45,337 nt of DNA from Dehalococcoidia bacterium (lineage in GTDB: Bacteria > Chloroflexota > Dehalococcoidia > DSTF01 > JACRBR01): positions 1 through 45,337 of the forward strand of contig JAJTXQ010000032.1 of assembly GCA_021462855.1 (NCBI GenBank). The letters run 5' to 3'. Position numbers and translations under genes: made by a program. The notes under the pieces were generated by a model that saw only the letters and a list, made by a program, of their open reading frames with translations, made no database searches and was not told the DNA's origin. Of this stretch, positions 8,307-16,632 are shown one piece after another; within the stretch, counting starts at the first letter, position 1; each line of letters starts with the position of its first letter.

Positions 8307-9038
8307 GTGGCGAGGCGGTATGATCGCGCCATCCAGCGCTGGATCCGCGAGGAGGCAGCCACGCCCGCACGCACCATCGCGATCGACGGCCCGGCGGCGT
8401 CGGGGAAGAGCGTCGTGGGAGCGCTCGTCGCCGCGCGGCTTCGCTTTCGCTTCTTCGACACCGGCGCCATGTACCGCGCCATGGCCTGGCTCGCCTTGCA
8501 TCGCCGCATCAACATCGAGGACGGCGACGCGCTCGCCGCGATGGCGGAGTCGGCCTCCGTCAACGTGAAGGCGGCGCCCGAGGGCTCGACCGAACCCACG
8601 ATCGTCGTGCTCGACGGCGCCGACGCGACGCCGCACTTGCGCGACCCCGAAGTGGAGGCCGCCGTCTCGCTCGTCTCTCGCGTGCCGCGCGTGCGCGCCG
8701 CGCTCGTCCGCATCCAGCGCGAACTCGCGCGCGAAGGCGGCGTCGTCATGGCCGGCCGCGACATCGGCACGGTCGTGCTGCCCGATGCCGGCGTAAAGGT
8801 CTACCTCGATGCTTCGCGCGACGTGCGCGCCCGGCGCCGCGCCGCGCAGATGCGCCGGCCGCACGGCGACGCGCCGGAGATAGACGCGATCGTCGCCGAC
8901 CTCGCGCGGCGCGACGGCCTCGACTCGACCCGCGCCGCATCGCCCCTGACTGCCGCCGCCGATGCTATGATCATCAACACCGACGACCTTACCGTGGAGG
9001 AGGTGGTGCAACGAGTGCTCGTTCTGGCAGCCGGATGA
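8307..9038 (+). CDS. cmk: Cytidylate kinase
   Basis: Cmk phosphorylates CMP and dCMP using ATP. The P-loop IDGPAASGKS and the RFFDTGAMYRAMAWL segment are diagnostic, as are VVMAGRDIGTVVLPDAGVK and the DLARRDGLDSTRAASPL lid. The start is unclear. GTG 8307 gives 18 unusual residues before the normal N-terminus, and a -10-like TATGAT at 8319-8324 lies downstream of that GTG. An AGGAGG at 8350-8355 sits five bases before an in-frame ACG (8361) exactly where the family begins, with no ATG, GTG or TTG there. The protein is 226-243 residues depending on start. Its stop overlaps the plsC start (ATGA). Confidence 0.92.
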   Translation: MARRYDRAIQRWIREEAATPARTIAIDGPAASGKSVVGALVAARLRFRFFDTGAMYRAMAWLALHRRINIEDGDALAAMAESASVNVKAAPEGSTEPTIVVLDGADATPHLRDPEVEAAVSLVSRVPRVRAALVRIQRELAREGGVVMAGRDIGTVVLPDAGVKVYLDASRDVRARRRAAQMRRPHGDAPEIDAIVADLARRDGLDSTRAASPLTAAADAMIINTDDLTVEEVVQRVLVLAAG

Positions 9039-9715
9039 TCTGGCGCATCGTGCCGGTTTCGTACTGGTTCGTCGTCGCGCTGATCCGCCTGTGCCTGTTC
9101 ATCTACGTCCGCGGCCCGAAGGTCGAGGGCCTCCACCACGTCCCGAAGGCCGGCGGCGCGATCATCGTCTCCAACCACCTCAACAACGCCGACCCGTGCG
9201 TCATCCCCGGCATCCTCAAGCGCCGCATCGTCATGATGGCGAAGAAGGAGATGTTCCGCTGGCCGGGCCTGAACCTGCTATTCCGGTTCATCGGCGCGTT
9301 CCCCGTCGACCGGCAGGGCGCCGACCTCAACGCGCTGCGCGAAGCGCAGGCCATCGTCAACAGCGGCCTGCTTCTGCTCATGTTCCCCGAGGGCACGCGC
9401 TCCCGCGACTGCCAGCTGCACGAGGGATTCCCCGGTTCCGCGCTCGTGGCCTACCGCACCGGCGCGCCGATCATCCCGGTCGCGATCACCGGCACCGAGA
9501 GCATCAGCTGGCCGTGGGTCTTCGTGCGCCCGTTCATCGGCCCGCGGGTGACCGTGCGCGTCGGCGAGCCGTTCTTCCCGCCGAAGGCGGAGCGCATCAC
9601 CACCGAGCAGGCGCGCGCCGCCACCGACGACATCATGCGGCACATCGCCGCGCTGCTGCCGCCGGCGTACCGCGGCGCCTACGCCGACGTGCCGAACACC
9701 GCCGCCGCGATCTAG
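9035..9715 (+). CDS. plsC: 1-acyl-sn-glycerol-3-phosphate acyltransferase
   Basis: This membrane-associated acyltransferase is predicted to make phosphatidic acid from lysophosphatidic acid. It is 226 residues, with an N-terminal hydrophobic anchor (residues 5-25). The catalytic HX4D motif is NHLNNADP near residue 51, and the substrate-binding FPEGTRSRD lies near residue 119, followed by PIIPVAITGTE. cmk-plsC adjacency by ATGA overlap is common in Gram-positive and Chloroflexota genomes. Its stop TAG shares CTAG with the stop of the convergent hisI. Confidence 0.92.
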   Translation: MIWRIVPVSYWFVVALIRLCLFIYVRGPKVEGLHHVPKAGGAIIVSNHLNNADPCVIPGILKRRIVMMAKKEMFRWPGLNLLFRFIGAFPVDRQGADLNALREAQAIVNSGLLLLMFPEGTRSRDCQLHEGFPGSALVAYRTGAPIIPVAITGTESISWPWVFVRPFIGPRVTVRVGEPFFPPKAERITTEQARAATDDIMRHIAALLPPAYRGAYADVPNTAAAI

Positions 9716-10035
9716 CCGGCGACCTGGTCGATGTCGGTGAAATAGCAGGTTCGAGCGCCCGTGTGGCACACAGCCTTCCCGAGCATGCGCACGCGCACCA
9801 GCAGCGAGTTCCCCTCGCAATCGACGCTGATCGACCGCACCGCGAGATAATCCCCGCTCGTCGCGCCCTTGTGCCAGACCTCCTGGCGGCTGCGGCTCCA
9901 GAACACCACCTGCCCGATCTCTCGCGTGCGCCGCAGCGTGTCGTCGTTCATGTAGCCGAGCATCAGGACGGCGTCCGTCTCGTCATCCTGGATGACCGCC
10001 GGAATTAACCCCTGCGCGTTGTATCGAAGCTCCAC
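9712..10035 (-). CDS. hisI: Phosphoribosyl-AMP cyclohydrolase
   Basis: This zinc- and magnesium-dependent enzyme performs the third step of histidine synthesis, opening the adenine ring of PR-AMP. The 107 residues match stand-alone HisI, with no fused HisE. VDCEGNSLLVRV carries the Asp and first Cys of the metal site, and CHTGARTCYF carries the two further Cys. FWSRSRQEVWHKGATSGD is the conserved substrate block. It lies 75 bases downstream of hisF in the same direction. Those 75 bases hold nothing recognisable. Confidence 0.95.
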   Translation of the reverse strand: MELRYNAQGLIPAVIQDDETDAVLMLGYMNDDTLRRTREIGQVVFWSRSRQEVWHKGATSGDYLAVRSISVDCEGNSLLVRVRMLGKAVCHTGARTCYFTDIDQVAG

Positions 10036-10110
10036 GTCCGCTCCCCCGGGCGCCTCCCGGCGTCCCGCCTGCCACGATGCTGATGATGATGGATGCGTGC
10101 GCCGGCGCCG

Positions 10111-10869
10111 TTACAGCCGCGCCGGCACGGCATGCGCCGCGAGATACCGCTTCGTCTCGCCGATCGAGAACTCGCCGAAATGGAAGATGCTCGCCGCGAG
10201 CACGGCATCGGCGTGGCCCTGCAGCACCGCGTCCACCATGTGCTGCGGGTGCCCGCAGCCGCCGCTCGCGATCACCGGCACCTCGACTGCGTCGCTGACG
10301 GCGCGCGTGAGCGGCAGATCGTAGCCGTCCTTGTGGCCGTCGGCGTCCATGCTCGTGAGCAGGATCTCGCCCGCGCCGAGTTCGACCGCCCGTCGTGCCC
10401 ACGCGACCGCCTCCAGCCCGGCCGGCCGCCGGCCGCCGTGCGTGTACACCTCCCACCGCCCTCGGCCAACGCTCTTCGCGTCGATCGCGACGACAATGCA
10501 CTGCGCCCCGAACCGCTCCGATGCCTCGGCGACGAGACGCGGGTCCGCCACGGCCGCGCTGTTCAGCGACACCTTGTCCGCGCCCATCTCGAGCAACATC
10601 CGCACGTCCAGCGCCGAGCGCACGCCGCCCCCAACGGTGAACGGAATGAACACCTCGTCCGCCGTGCGCGCCACCATGTCGTACACCGTCGCCCGGTCGT
10701 CGCTCGATGCGGTGATGTCGAGGAACACGAGCTCGTCGGCGCCCTCGCGGTCGTACAGCTTTGCGAGCTCGACCGGATCGCCCGCATCGCGCAACTCGAC
10801 GAACGAGATGCCCTTGACGACGCGGCCGTTGTCCACGTCGAAGCACGGAATGACGCGCCTGGTCAGCAT
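10111..10869 (-). CDS. hisF: Imidazole glycerol phosphate synthase, cyclase subunit
   Basis: HisF is the TIM-barrel half of IGP synthase, converting PRFAR plus ammonia (from HisH) to IGP and AICAR. The 252 residues match the family. [12 protein letters not shown] carries the catalytic Asp11, and [15 protein letters not shown] carries the second catalytic Asp near residue 130. VTVGGGVRS-like [11 protein letters not shown] and [12 protein letters not shown] are the phosphate-binding loops. The start has a -10-like TACCAT eight bases upstream and no ribosome-binding site. Other his genes, including hisH, are not in the window. Confidence 0.95.
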   Translation of the reverse strand: MLTRRVIPCFDVDNGRVVKGISFVELRDAGDPVELAKLYDREGADELVFLDITASSDDRATVYDMVARTADEVFIPFTVGGGVRSALDVRMLLEMGADKVSLNSAAVADPRLVAEASERFGAQCIVVAIDAKSVGRGRWEVYTHGGRRPAGLEAVAWARRAVELGAGEILLTSMDADGHKDGYDLPLTRAVSDAVEVPVIASGGCGHPQHMVDAVLQGHADAVLAASIFHFGEFSIGETKRYLAAHAVPARL

Positions 10870-10894
10870 GGTGGCTCATGGTAGCAAACGCTAC
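10870..10894 (-). promoter_or_regulatory. hisF -10 with an overlapping palindrome
   Basis: On the minus strand TACCAT (10883-10878) ends eight bases before the hisF ATG. A perfect palindrome, GTAGC-AAAC-GCTAC at 10881-10894, lies directly upstream and overlaps the -10; a third GTAGC copy follows at 10896-10900. This is a plausible operator in the divergent region shared with the kinase gene, but no regulator can be named. Confidence 0.4.
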
Positions 10895-10916
10895 GGTAGC
10901 GCCCGCCCGTGACGAA

Positions 10917-10922
10917 TATACT
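10917..10922 (+). promoter_or_regulatory. -10 element of the APH-fold kinase gene
   Basis: TATACT at 10917-10922 lies 41 bases before the ATG at 10964. A GAGAGG ribosome-binding site is present, so this transcript has a normal short leader. Confidence 0.45.
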
Positions 10923-10963
10923 GCCGCACGACCCGCGCATGGCAGCACGAGAGGCCCCTACCG

Positions 10964-12124
10964 ATGAGCACGCCCGCCACGCCGCGCAGCATCGACGAGA
11001 TCACGCCGGAGTTCCTGGGGCGCGCGGCGCGCCGCCTGCTCCGCGACGACTCCGTACGCGTCACCGCGCTGCGGCTCGGCGCATCTGAGCCGTTCGAGTA
11101 CCCGAAGTTCGGCGACAAGCGATTCGACATCATCGAGTTCGACTACGCATCCGCGTCCGGCCGCGGCACGTCGAGCATGATCCTGCGCCGCCGCGCCCCG
11201 CGCGATGCCGTGTCGACGCTGATCGGCGACCTGCGCCATCGCGAACTGCTCGCGTTCGAGACCGGCCTGCTCGACGAGATGCCGCGCACATTCCACCATC
11301 CGTACCTCGATGTCATCCACGACGAAGAGCGCGGCCAGTTCTGGGCATTCCTCGAGGACGTATCCGCCGACATCGCCAATGTCGGCATCGTCGACGCGCT
11401 GCCCGACGAGAAGCTGCGCGTGATCCTCGCGCACCTCGCCGCATTCCACGCGCACTTCTGGGAGCGCGACGACGTGCTCTCGCAGCCGTGGCTCATGAGC
11501 CTGCGCACGCCCGTTGACTCCTGGTACCGGCTGATCGTCGAGGTCGTCGACGGAACCCGGCGATCGGAGGCGACATCGTTCATCATCGCGCAGTGGCCGT
11601 GGCTCCCCGACGGTATCGCCCGTCTGCTCGCCTCGCTCGCGCCCGAAACACGCGAGATCGTGATGAGCCTGTTCCGCGACCCGGAGCGCCTCCTGCGCGA
11701 GGTCGAAGGCATGCCGCTCACGCTCTGCCACTACGACTTCGACAACCGCAACCTGGGACTGCGCTACGACGCGGACGGCGCGCGCACGGTCGTCATCGAC
11801 TGGGAGATCGTCGGCGTCGGCCTGTCGTCGGCCGATGTCGGGCGGTTCCTCCAGTACCAGCAGCCGCCGAACGTGCCGGAGTTGCTCGAGTACTACCTGG
11901 ACGAGCTCGAGCGGCATCTCGGCCGCGCGGTCGACCGCGAGCAGTGGTACAAGGGCTACGAGCTCGTGTCGGTCGCGCTCTGGCAGATCGTCGGCTTTCT
12001 GTTCGCGGCGATGGTGTCTTCGCCCGACGCGCCGGTGCCCGAAGACCAGCGGGAAGGCATGAGGGAGCGTGTCTATGCCGATGTCGAGGCGATCGAGCAG
12101 CTCGCGCGCAAGTGGCTGATGTAG
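10964..12124 (+). CDS. APH/EcKinase-fold phosphotransferase
   Basis: The 386-residue protein belongs to the aminoglycoside-phosphotransferase/ecdysteroid-kinase-like superfamily, which phosphorylates small hydroxylated molecules. The Brenner motif LCHYDFDNRNLGL (about residue 257) supplies the catalytic Asp and metal-binding Asn, and VVIDWEIVGVG (about 274) is the DFG-equivalent metal ligand. The N-terminal lobe is less conserved; FWAFLEDVSAD is the hinge-like segment. Substrate cannot be read from sequence, and antibiotic resistance should not be assumed. It is divergent from hisF and convergent with the methyltransferase downstream, with only one base between them. Confidence 0.75.
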   Translation: MSTPATPRSIDEITPEFLGRAARRLLRDDSVRVTALRLGASEPFEYPKFGDKRFDIIEFDYASASGRGTSSMILRRRAPRDAVSTLIGDLRHRELLAFETGLLDEMPRTFHHPYLDVIHDEERGQFWAFLEDVSADIANVGIVDALPDEKLRVILAHLAAFHAHFWERDDVLSQPWLMSLRTPVDSWYRLIVEVVDGTRRSEATSFIIAQWPWLPDGIARLLASLAPETREIVMSLFRDPERLLREVEGMPLTLCHYDFDNRNLGLRYDADGARTVVIDWEIVGVGLSSADVGRFLQYQQPPNVPELLEYYLDELERHLGRAVDREQWYKGYELVSVALWQIVGFLFAAMVSSPDAPVPEDQREGMRERVYADVEAIEQLARKWLM

Positions 12125-12125
12125 C

Positions 12126-12854
12126 TCAGCCGCGCTTTCGTCCGACCGCCAGCAGGTTGACGCGCAGACCCTTGAGCGCGCCGAAGCGGTTCACCAGCCG
12201 CTCGAAGCCCACGCCTGCGGCGTAGGTGGGCGTGCTGAATGCCAGGTACTCCGGCTCCGTCTCGAACTGCAGCATCTGCTCCACGTCGAGCCCCGCGCGT
12301 TCGTACAGGGCGCGCAGACGCTTCGCCGTGTTCGCACGGTACACCGTGGGGAAGATGTCGTGCGCGTCGACGCCGCGCCATTGGTTGAACTTCAGGTGGA
12401 ACGCGTGCGGCAGCAGCGCCGAGCTCACCGTCACGTAGTGCCAGCGGTTCGGCGTGAGCACGAGCAGCCGCCCGCCCGGCCGCAGCACGCGCGACAGCTC
12501 GCCGAACACGCGCTCAGGCTGCGTCAGGTGCTCCGCCACGTGGCTGCTGACCGCGATGTCGAACGTGGCATCGCGGAACGGCAGATGCGCGAGGTCCCCG
12601 CGCGCCGCCGCGTCGACGTTCCGGTTGCCGCGCGGCTCGTCCGTCATATCGACGCCTACGATCAGTCGCGGCCGCTGCGCTTCGCCGAATTCGTACTGGA
12701 ACACGCGCCCGCTGCCGCATCCCGCATCGAGCATCACATCGCCCGCGCGCACGTGCTCGTGGATGACGTCCGAGAAGCGGTCGTACATGCCGCGAAACGA
12801 CGGCGGATAGAACCGCTGCCGCAACTCCTGCTTCCGCCACCGGATGAACGGCAT
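12126..12854 (-). CDS. Class I SAM-dependent methyltransferase
   Basis: This 242-residue cytosolic enzyme has the Methyltransf_11 layout. The SAM-binding glycine loop is VMLDAGCGSGRVFQ (about residue 37). FDIAVSSHVAEHL (about 99) is motif II, and VLRPGGRLLVLTPNRWHY is the post-II strand. Later residues resemble methyltransferases acting on lipids, quinones or glycans. I chose ATG 12854 because AAGGAG lies nine bases upstream and the protein begins normally there; a longer frame to 12947 lacks support. Substrate unknown. Confidence 0.82.
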   Translation of the reverse strand: MPFIRWRKQELRQRFYPPSFRGMYDRFSDVIHEHVRAGDVMLDAGCGSGRVFQYEFGEAQRPRLIVGVDMTDEPRGNRNVDAAARGDLAHLPFRDATFDIAVSSHVAEHLTQPERVFGELSRVLRPGGRLLVLTPNRWHYVTVSSALLPHAFHLKFNQWRGVDAHDIFPTVYRANTAKRLRALYERAGLDVEQMLQFETEPEYLAFSTPTYAAGVGFERLVNRFGALKGLRVNLLAVGRKRG

Positions 12855-12972
12855 GCGCCGCGCTCCTTCCCTCCCGCCAGATGATACTGGCACTGAATCT
12901 GGGCCGAAGGCGCAATTCCCGCCCGCAGCCCGCGCCTGCCGGGCCATCCCGCGCGCCCTCGCCCGGCCGTGC

Positions 12973-13055
12973 TATACTCCCACGCGTACCGAGACCGAGA
13001 GACCGGACCTGGGGCCAGCGGGCCTCAAATTTATGTCCGGAAGAAATGGAGCATC
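12973..13055 (+). promoter_or_regulatory. rpsB promoter and structured leader
   Basis: TATACT at 12973-12978 is a likely -10. The leader of about 70 bases folds into two stacked helices. The outer stem pairs CCGGAC (13003-13008) with GTCCGG (13035-13040). The inner hairpin pairs GGGGCC (13011-13016) with GGCCTC (13021-13026) around an AGCG loop. The asymmetric 2/8 internal loop contains AAATTTAT. A GGAG lies four bases before the rpsB ATG. Ribosomal protein leaders often bind the encoded protein; S2 autoregulation is inferred, not shown. Confidence 0.5.
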
Positions 13056-13886
13056 ATGACCACCCAGACCGCACCTCCCCCTGTCTCCTTGAAGGCGCTT
13101 CTCGAGGCGGGCGTCCACTTCGGGCACCAGACCCGGCGGTGGGACCCGCGCATGAAGCCGTACATCTTCACCGAGCGCAACGGCATCCACATCCTCGACC
13201 TGGCGCAAACCGTGCCCATGCTCGGCGAGGCGATGAAGTTCGTCCGCCAGGTGACGTCGCGCGGCGACTCGATCCTCTTCGTCGGCACGAAGAAGCAGGC
13301 GCAGGATGCGATCGAGACCGAGGCGAAGCGCTCCGGCCAGCCCTACGTCACCAACCGCTGGCTCGGAGGTACGCTCACCAACTTCCAGACCATCGAGGGA
13401 CGCATCGACCACCTCGTGCGGCTCGAGGACCGGCACGATCGCGGCGAGTTCGGCACGATGATCAAGAAGGAAGCCGGCAAGCTGCTGAACGAGATCGAGC
13501 GGATGAACCGCTACTTCGGCGGCATCAAGAACATGAAGCGCATGCCCGCCGCGCTCTTCATCGTCGACCCGCCCATGGAGCGCATCGCCGTCCTTGAAGC
13601 GGTCCGCATGCGCATCCCGATCATCGCCATGTGCGACACCAACTGCAACCCGGACGAGATCGACTTCCCGATCCCCTCGAACGATGACGCGATCCGCGCC
13701 GTGCGCCTGATCGCCGGCCGCATCGCCGACGCCGCAATCGAGGGGCGCTCGCTCCAGGGGTACGCCGCCGAGGCAGACGATACCGAGGGACTGGACACGG
13801 GCTCGTTCGTCGCCAGCGGCACGTTCTCCGCGTCGCCCGATGACCCCGAGCCAGCGGCCCCCGCTGACGAAACCGCGCAGGCCTGA
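13056..13886 (+). CDS. rpsB: 30S ribosomal protein S2
   Basis: S2 binds the 30S head-body junction late in assembly. ATG 13056 gives the family N-terminus: [19 protein letters not shown] followed by [44 protein letters not shown] and the [13 protein letters not shown] segment confirm it. At 276 residues it has an extra acidic tail of about 40 residues, rich in Asp, Ala and Pro, beyond the conserved core. rpsB-tsf is the classic bacterial pair, with 32 bases between the genes. Confidence 0.97.
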   Translation: MTTQTAPPPVSLKALLEAGVHFGHQTRRWDPRMKPYIFTERNGIHILDLAQTVPMLGEAMKFVRQVTSRGDSILFVGTKKQAQDAIETEAKRSGQPYVTNRWLGGTLTNFQTIEGRIDHLVRLEDRHDRGEFGTMIKKEAGKLLNEIERMNRYFGGIKNMKRMPAALFIVDPPMERIAVLEAVRMRIPIIAMCDTNCNPDEIDFPIPSNDDAIRAVRLIAGRIADAAIEGRSLQGYAAEADDTEGLDTGSFVASGTFSASPDDPEPAAPADETAQA

Positions 13887-13918
13887 CCGCAGGCAGAGAG
13901 ACAGAGAGGAACACCGAC

Positions 13919-14425
13919 TTGGCATCGACCGCAGAGGACGTTAAGCGCCTGCGCGAACAGACGAACGCCGGCGTCATGGACTGCAAGAACGCGCTCGACG
14001 AGGCCGGCGGCAACTTCGACCGCGCCGTCGCGATCCTGCGCGAGCGCGGCGCCGCCCGCGCCGAGAAGCGCAGCGAGCGCGAAACCAGCCAGGGCATCGT
14101 CGAGTCGTACATCCACGCCGGCGGGCGCATCGGCGTGCTCGTCGAGATCAACTGCGAAACGGACTTCGTCGCGCGCACCGACGCGTTTAAGAAGCTCGCG
14201 CACGACATCGCGATGCAGATCGCCGGCATCCCGACCACGCTCGCCGTCACCGAGGACGAGCTGCCCGACGGCGCCGAGGGCAGCATCGAGGAGACGGTGC
14301 TCATGAAGCAGCCGTTCATCCGCGACGGCTCCCGCACGATCGAATCGCTGGTCAAGGACGCCATTTCACAGACCGGGGAGAACATCCGCGTGCGCCGGTT
14401 CGCACGGTTCGAGCTCGGACAGTAA
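13919..14425 (+). CDS. tsf: Elongation factor Ts, short form
   Basis: EF-Ts is the guanine nucleotide exchange factor of EF-Tu. The 168 residues start at TTG 13919 with GAGAGG upstream. The N-terminal UBA-like domain ([20 protein letters not shown]) and [20 protein letters not shown] core are clear. [19 protein letters not shown] is the last dimerisation segment. The protein lacks most of the second half-domain of the E. coli form and resembles the short forms known from Thermus and several Chloroflexota. It is placed between rpsB and pyrH as usual. Confidence 0.96.
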   Translation: MASTAEDVKRLREQTNAGVMDCKNALDEAGGNFDRAVAILRERGAARAEKRSERETSQGIVESYIHAGGRIGVLVEINCETDFVARTDAFKKLAHDIAMQIAGIPTTLAVTEDELPDGAEGSIEETVLMKQPFIRDGSRTIESLVKDAISQTGENIRVRRFARFELGQ

Positions 14426-14435
14426 GGAGACGCCG

Positions 14436-15191
14436 ATGCCCGGCGCCGCCTACAAGCGGGTGCTGCTGAAAGTCAGCGGCGAAGCCCTGATGGGGGGCGC
14501 GTCGTACGGCATCGACCCGGCGACGGTCCGCAGCATCGCGCTGCAGATCAAGTCCGCCAACGACATGGGCGTGCAAGTGGCGGTCGTCGTCGGCGGCGGC
14601 AACATCTGGCGCGGCGCGCAGGCAAGCCAGACGGGCATGGACCGCGCGACCGCGGACTACGCCGGCATGCTCGCCACCGTCATCAACGCGCTCGCGCTCC
14701 AGGACGCGATCGAGCAGGTCGGCGGCGACGTCCGCACGCAGACCGCGATCCCGATCCAGCAGGTCGCCGAGCCGTACATCCGCCGGCGCGCGATCCGTCA
14801 CCTGCAGAAGCGGCGCGTCGTGATCTTCGCCGCCGGTACGGGCAACCCGTTCATGACCACAGACACCGCCGCCGCGCTCCGCGGCATCGAGATCGACGCC
14901 GAGGTGCTGCTCATCGCGAAGAACCGCGTCGACGGCGTGTACGACGCGGCCCCGCGCAAGCACGCCGGCGCTCGCCGCTTCCACAGCCTGAGCTACATGG
15001 ACGCGCTCAGCCGCCGTCTCGAGGTCATGGACAGCACTGCGCTGTCCCTCTGCATGGAGAACAACCTGCCGATCGTCGTGTTCGATGTCGGCGCGCCCGA
15101 CGGCATCGCCCGCGCCGCGCGGGGCGACGACATCGGCACAACCGTCGGCGACGGCGAGACGGTGATGGACGCCGACACCGCGCGCGCCTGA
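14436..15191 (+). CDS. pyrH: Uridylate kinase
   Basis: PyrH is the hexameric bacterial UMP kinase, producing UDP for nucleotide and cell-wall precursor supply. The 251 residues contain [14 protein letters not shown] (ATP-binding Lys and glycine loop), [31 protein letters not shown] and the [18 protein letters not shown] segment with the phosphate-binding loop. It lies ten bases after tsf with AAGGAG before the ATG. The family is allosterically controlled by GTP and UTP. Confidence 0.97.
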   Translation: MPGAAYKRVLLKVSGEALMGGASYGIDPATVRSIALQIKSANDMGVQVAVVVGGGNIWRGAQASQTGMDRATADYAGMLATVINALALQDAIEQVGGDVRTQTAIPIQQVAEPYIRRRAIRHLQKRRVVIFAAGTGNPFMTTDTAAALRGIEIDAEVLLIAKNRVDGVYDAAPRKHAGARRFHSLSYMDALSRRLEVMDSTALSLCMENNLPIVVFDVGAPDGIARAARGDDIGTTVGDGETVMDADTARA

Positions 15192-15214
15192 CCGGCTCGC
15201 AGCGGGCGGTGATG

Positions 15215-15240
15215 TACCATGGACTCCGCCGGATGCGGAG
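15215..15240 (+). promoter_or_regulatory. Possible internal promoter and hairpin before frr
   Basis: TACCAT at 15215-15220, in the extended context TGATGTACCAT, is a candidate -10 in the 72-base pyrH-frr gap. It is followed by a CTCCGC/GCGGAG hairpin (15224-15240, loop CGGAT). No -35 is evident. The element could let frr and the lipid genes be made independently of rpsB. Confidence 0.35.
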
Positions 15241-15263
15241 CCGGACGAAAGAGGTCGCACCCG

Positions 15264-15821
15264 ATGATCGAAGACACCCTCAAGGACGCTGAACATCGCA
15301 TGCAGAGCGCGGTCGTCGCGCTCGACCGCGAGCTGAACACCGTGCGCACCGGCCGCGCGCGCCCGTCGCTCATCGAGGGGCTGAAGGTCGACTACTACGG
15401 CACGCCGACCCCGCTCAACCAGATGGCGGCGATCAACGCGCCCGAGCCCCGGCTCATCACGATCCAGCCGTGGGACAAGACGCAACTCGGCACGATCGAG
15501 AAGGCGATCCAGAAGTCCGACCTCGGCCTCACACCGACCAACGACGGCAACCTCATCCGCCTCGTCATCCCGGCGCTCACCGAGGAACGCCGCAAAGAAC
15601 TCGTGAAGGTCGTCCACAAGAAGGTCGAAGACGGGCGGGTGGCCGTGCGCAACGTGCGCCGCGACTGCCTCGACGAACTGCGCAAGCTCCAGCACGACAA
15701 GAAGATCTCCGACGACGAGGAGCGCCGCGCGCAGGACCGCCTCCAGAAGATCACCGACAAGCACGTCGCCGAAGTGGACAAGCACGGCCACACCAAGGAG
15801 CAGGAACTGCTCGAGGTGTAG
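15264..15821 (+). CDS. frr: Ribosome recycling factor
   Basis: RRF splits post-termination ribosomes together with EF-G. The 185 residues match the family exactly when started at ATG 15264. LNTVRTGRARPSLIEGLKVDYYG, QPWDKTQLGTIEKAIQKSDLGL and IRLVIPALTEERRKELVK are all diagnostic, and the C-terminal long helix carries DELRKLQHDKKISDDEERRAQD. GAAAGAGG lies upstream as the ribosome-binding site. The order pyrH-frr-uppS is conserved in bacteria. Confidence 0.97.
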   Translation: MIEDTLKDAEHRMQSAVVALDRELNTVRTGRARPSLIEGLKVDYYGTPTPLNQMAAINAPEPRLITIQPWDKTQLGTIEKAIQKSDLGLTPTNDGNLIRLVIPALTEERRKELVKVVHKKVEDGRVAVRNVRRDCLDELRKLQHDKKISDDEERRAQDRLQKITDKHVAEVDKHGHTKEQELLEV

Positions 15822-15836
15822 CGGAATCGAGACCGG

Positions 15837-16625
15837 ATGCGACTGAACGGCAAGAAGAACGCGGCGAAGGCGGCCCTCGCCGAGCGCCCGGCACCACCTC
15901 AGCCGCACGCGCTTGTCCCGCGCCACGTCGCCGTGATCATGGACGGCAACGGGCGCTGGGCGCAGCAACGCGGCCTCTCGCGGAACGCCGGCCACCGCGC
16001 CGGCACCGAGAACATCCGCCGCATCATCGAAGCGTTCGGCGAGCGCGGCGTCGAGGTGCTGACGCTCTACGCTTTCTCCACCGAGAACTGGACCCGACCC
16101 CGCCGCGAGGTCAACGCGCTGATGCGCCTGATCCCGCGCGTCTTGCAGCGCGAGATCAAAGAACTGCACAAGAACGGCGTCCGCCTCGTGCACATCGGCA
16201 AGCTCGACCCGCTCGACGAAGGCCTCCAGGCGAAAGTCCGCGACGCCATTGATCTGACGAAGGACAACGACCGCATGACCGTCGCGCTCGCGTTCAACTA
16301 CGGCGGCCGCGACGAGATCGTCGACGCCATCCGCCGCATGGTCGAGGACGGCGTCGCTGCGGAGCGCGTCGACGAAGCGCTCGTTTCGTCGTACATGTAC
16401 ACGGCCGGGCTCCCCGACCCCGACCTCGTCATCCGCACCGCCGGCGAGGTGCGACTGTCCAACTTCCTGCTGTGGCAGTCGGCCTACGCCGAGTTCTACG
16501 CCACGCCAGCGTACTGGCCCGACTTCGACGAGATGGAGATCGACCGCGCGCTCGATGCCTACGCCCGGCGCGAGCGGCGCTTCGGCGGCGTCGAGCCCGC
16601 GAACGGGCAGCATCAGCGGGTATGA
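15837..16625 (+). CDS. uppS: Undecaprenyl diphosphate synthase
   Basis: This cis-prenyltransferase extends farnesyl diphosphate to the C55 carrier lipid for envelope polymers. [18 protein letters not shown] carries the catalytic Asp and the diphosphate-binding loop (about residues 27-44). [16 protein letters not shown] and [24 protein letters not shown]-type segments are conserved (the usual GExRxSNF Arg and Ser are kept), and YWPDFDE is near the end. It is 262 residues. The 3' end runs directly into cdsA. Confidence 0.96.
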   Translation: MRLNGKKNAAKAALAERPAPPQPHALVPRHVAVIMDGNGRWAQQRGLSRNAGHRAGTENIRRIIEAFGERGVEVLTLYAFSTENWTRPRREVNALMRLIPRVLQREIKELHKNGVRLVHIGKLDPLDEGLQAKVRDAIDLTKDNDRMTVALAFNYGGRDEIVDAIRRMVEDGVAAERVDEALVSSYMYTAGLPDPDLVIRTAGEVRLSNFLLWQSAYAEFYATPAYWPDFDEMEIDRALDAYARRERRFGGVEPANGQHQRV

Positions 16626-16632
16626 GCGAGCG

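Noticed and set aside
10964-12124. Aminoglycoside resistance gene
   Set aside because: Only the general APH fold motifs are visible; the family is broad and the context is not a resistance locus.
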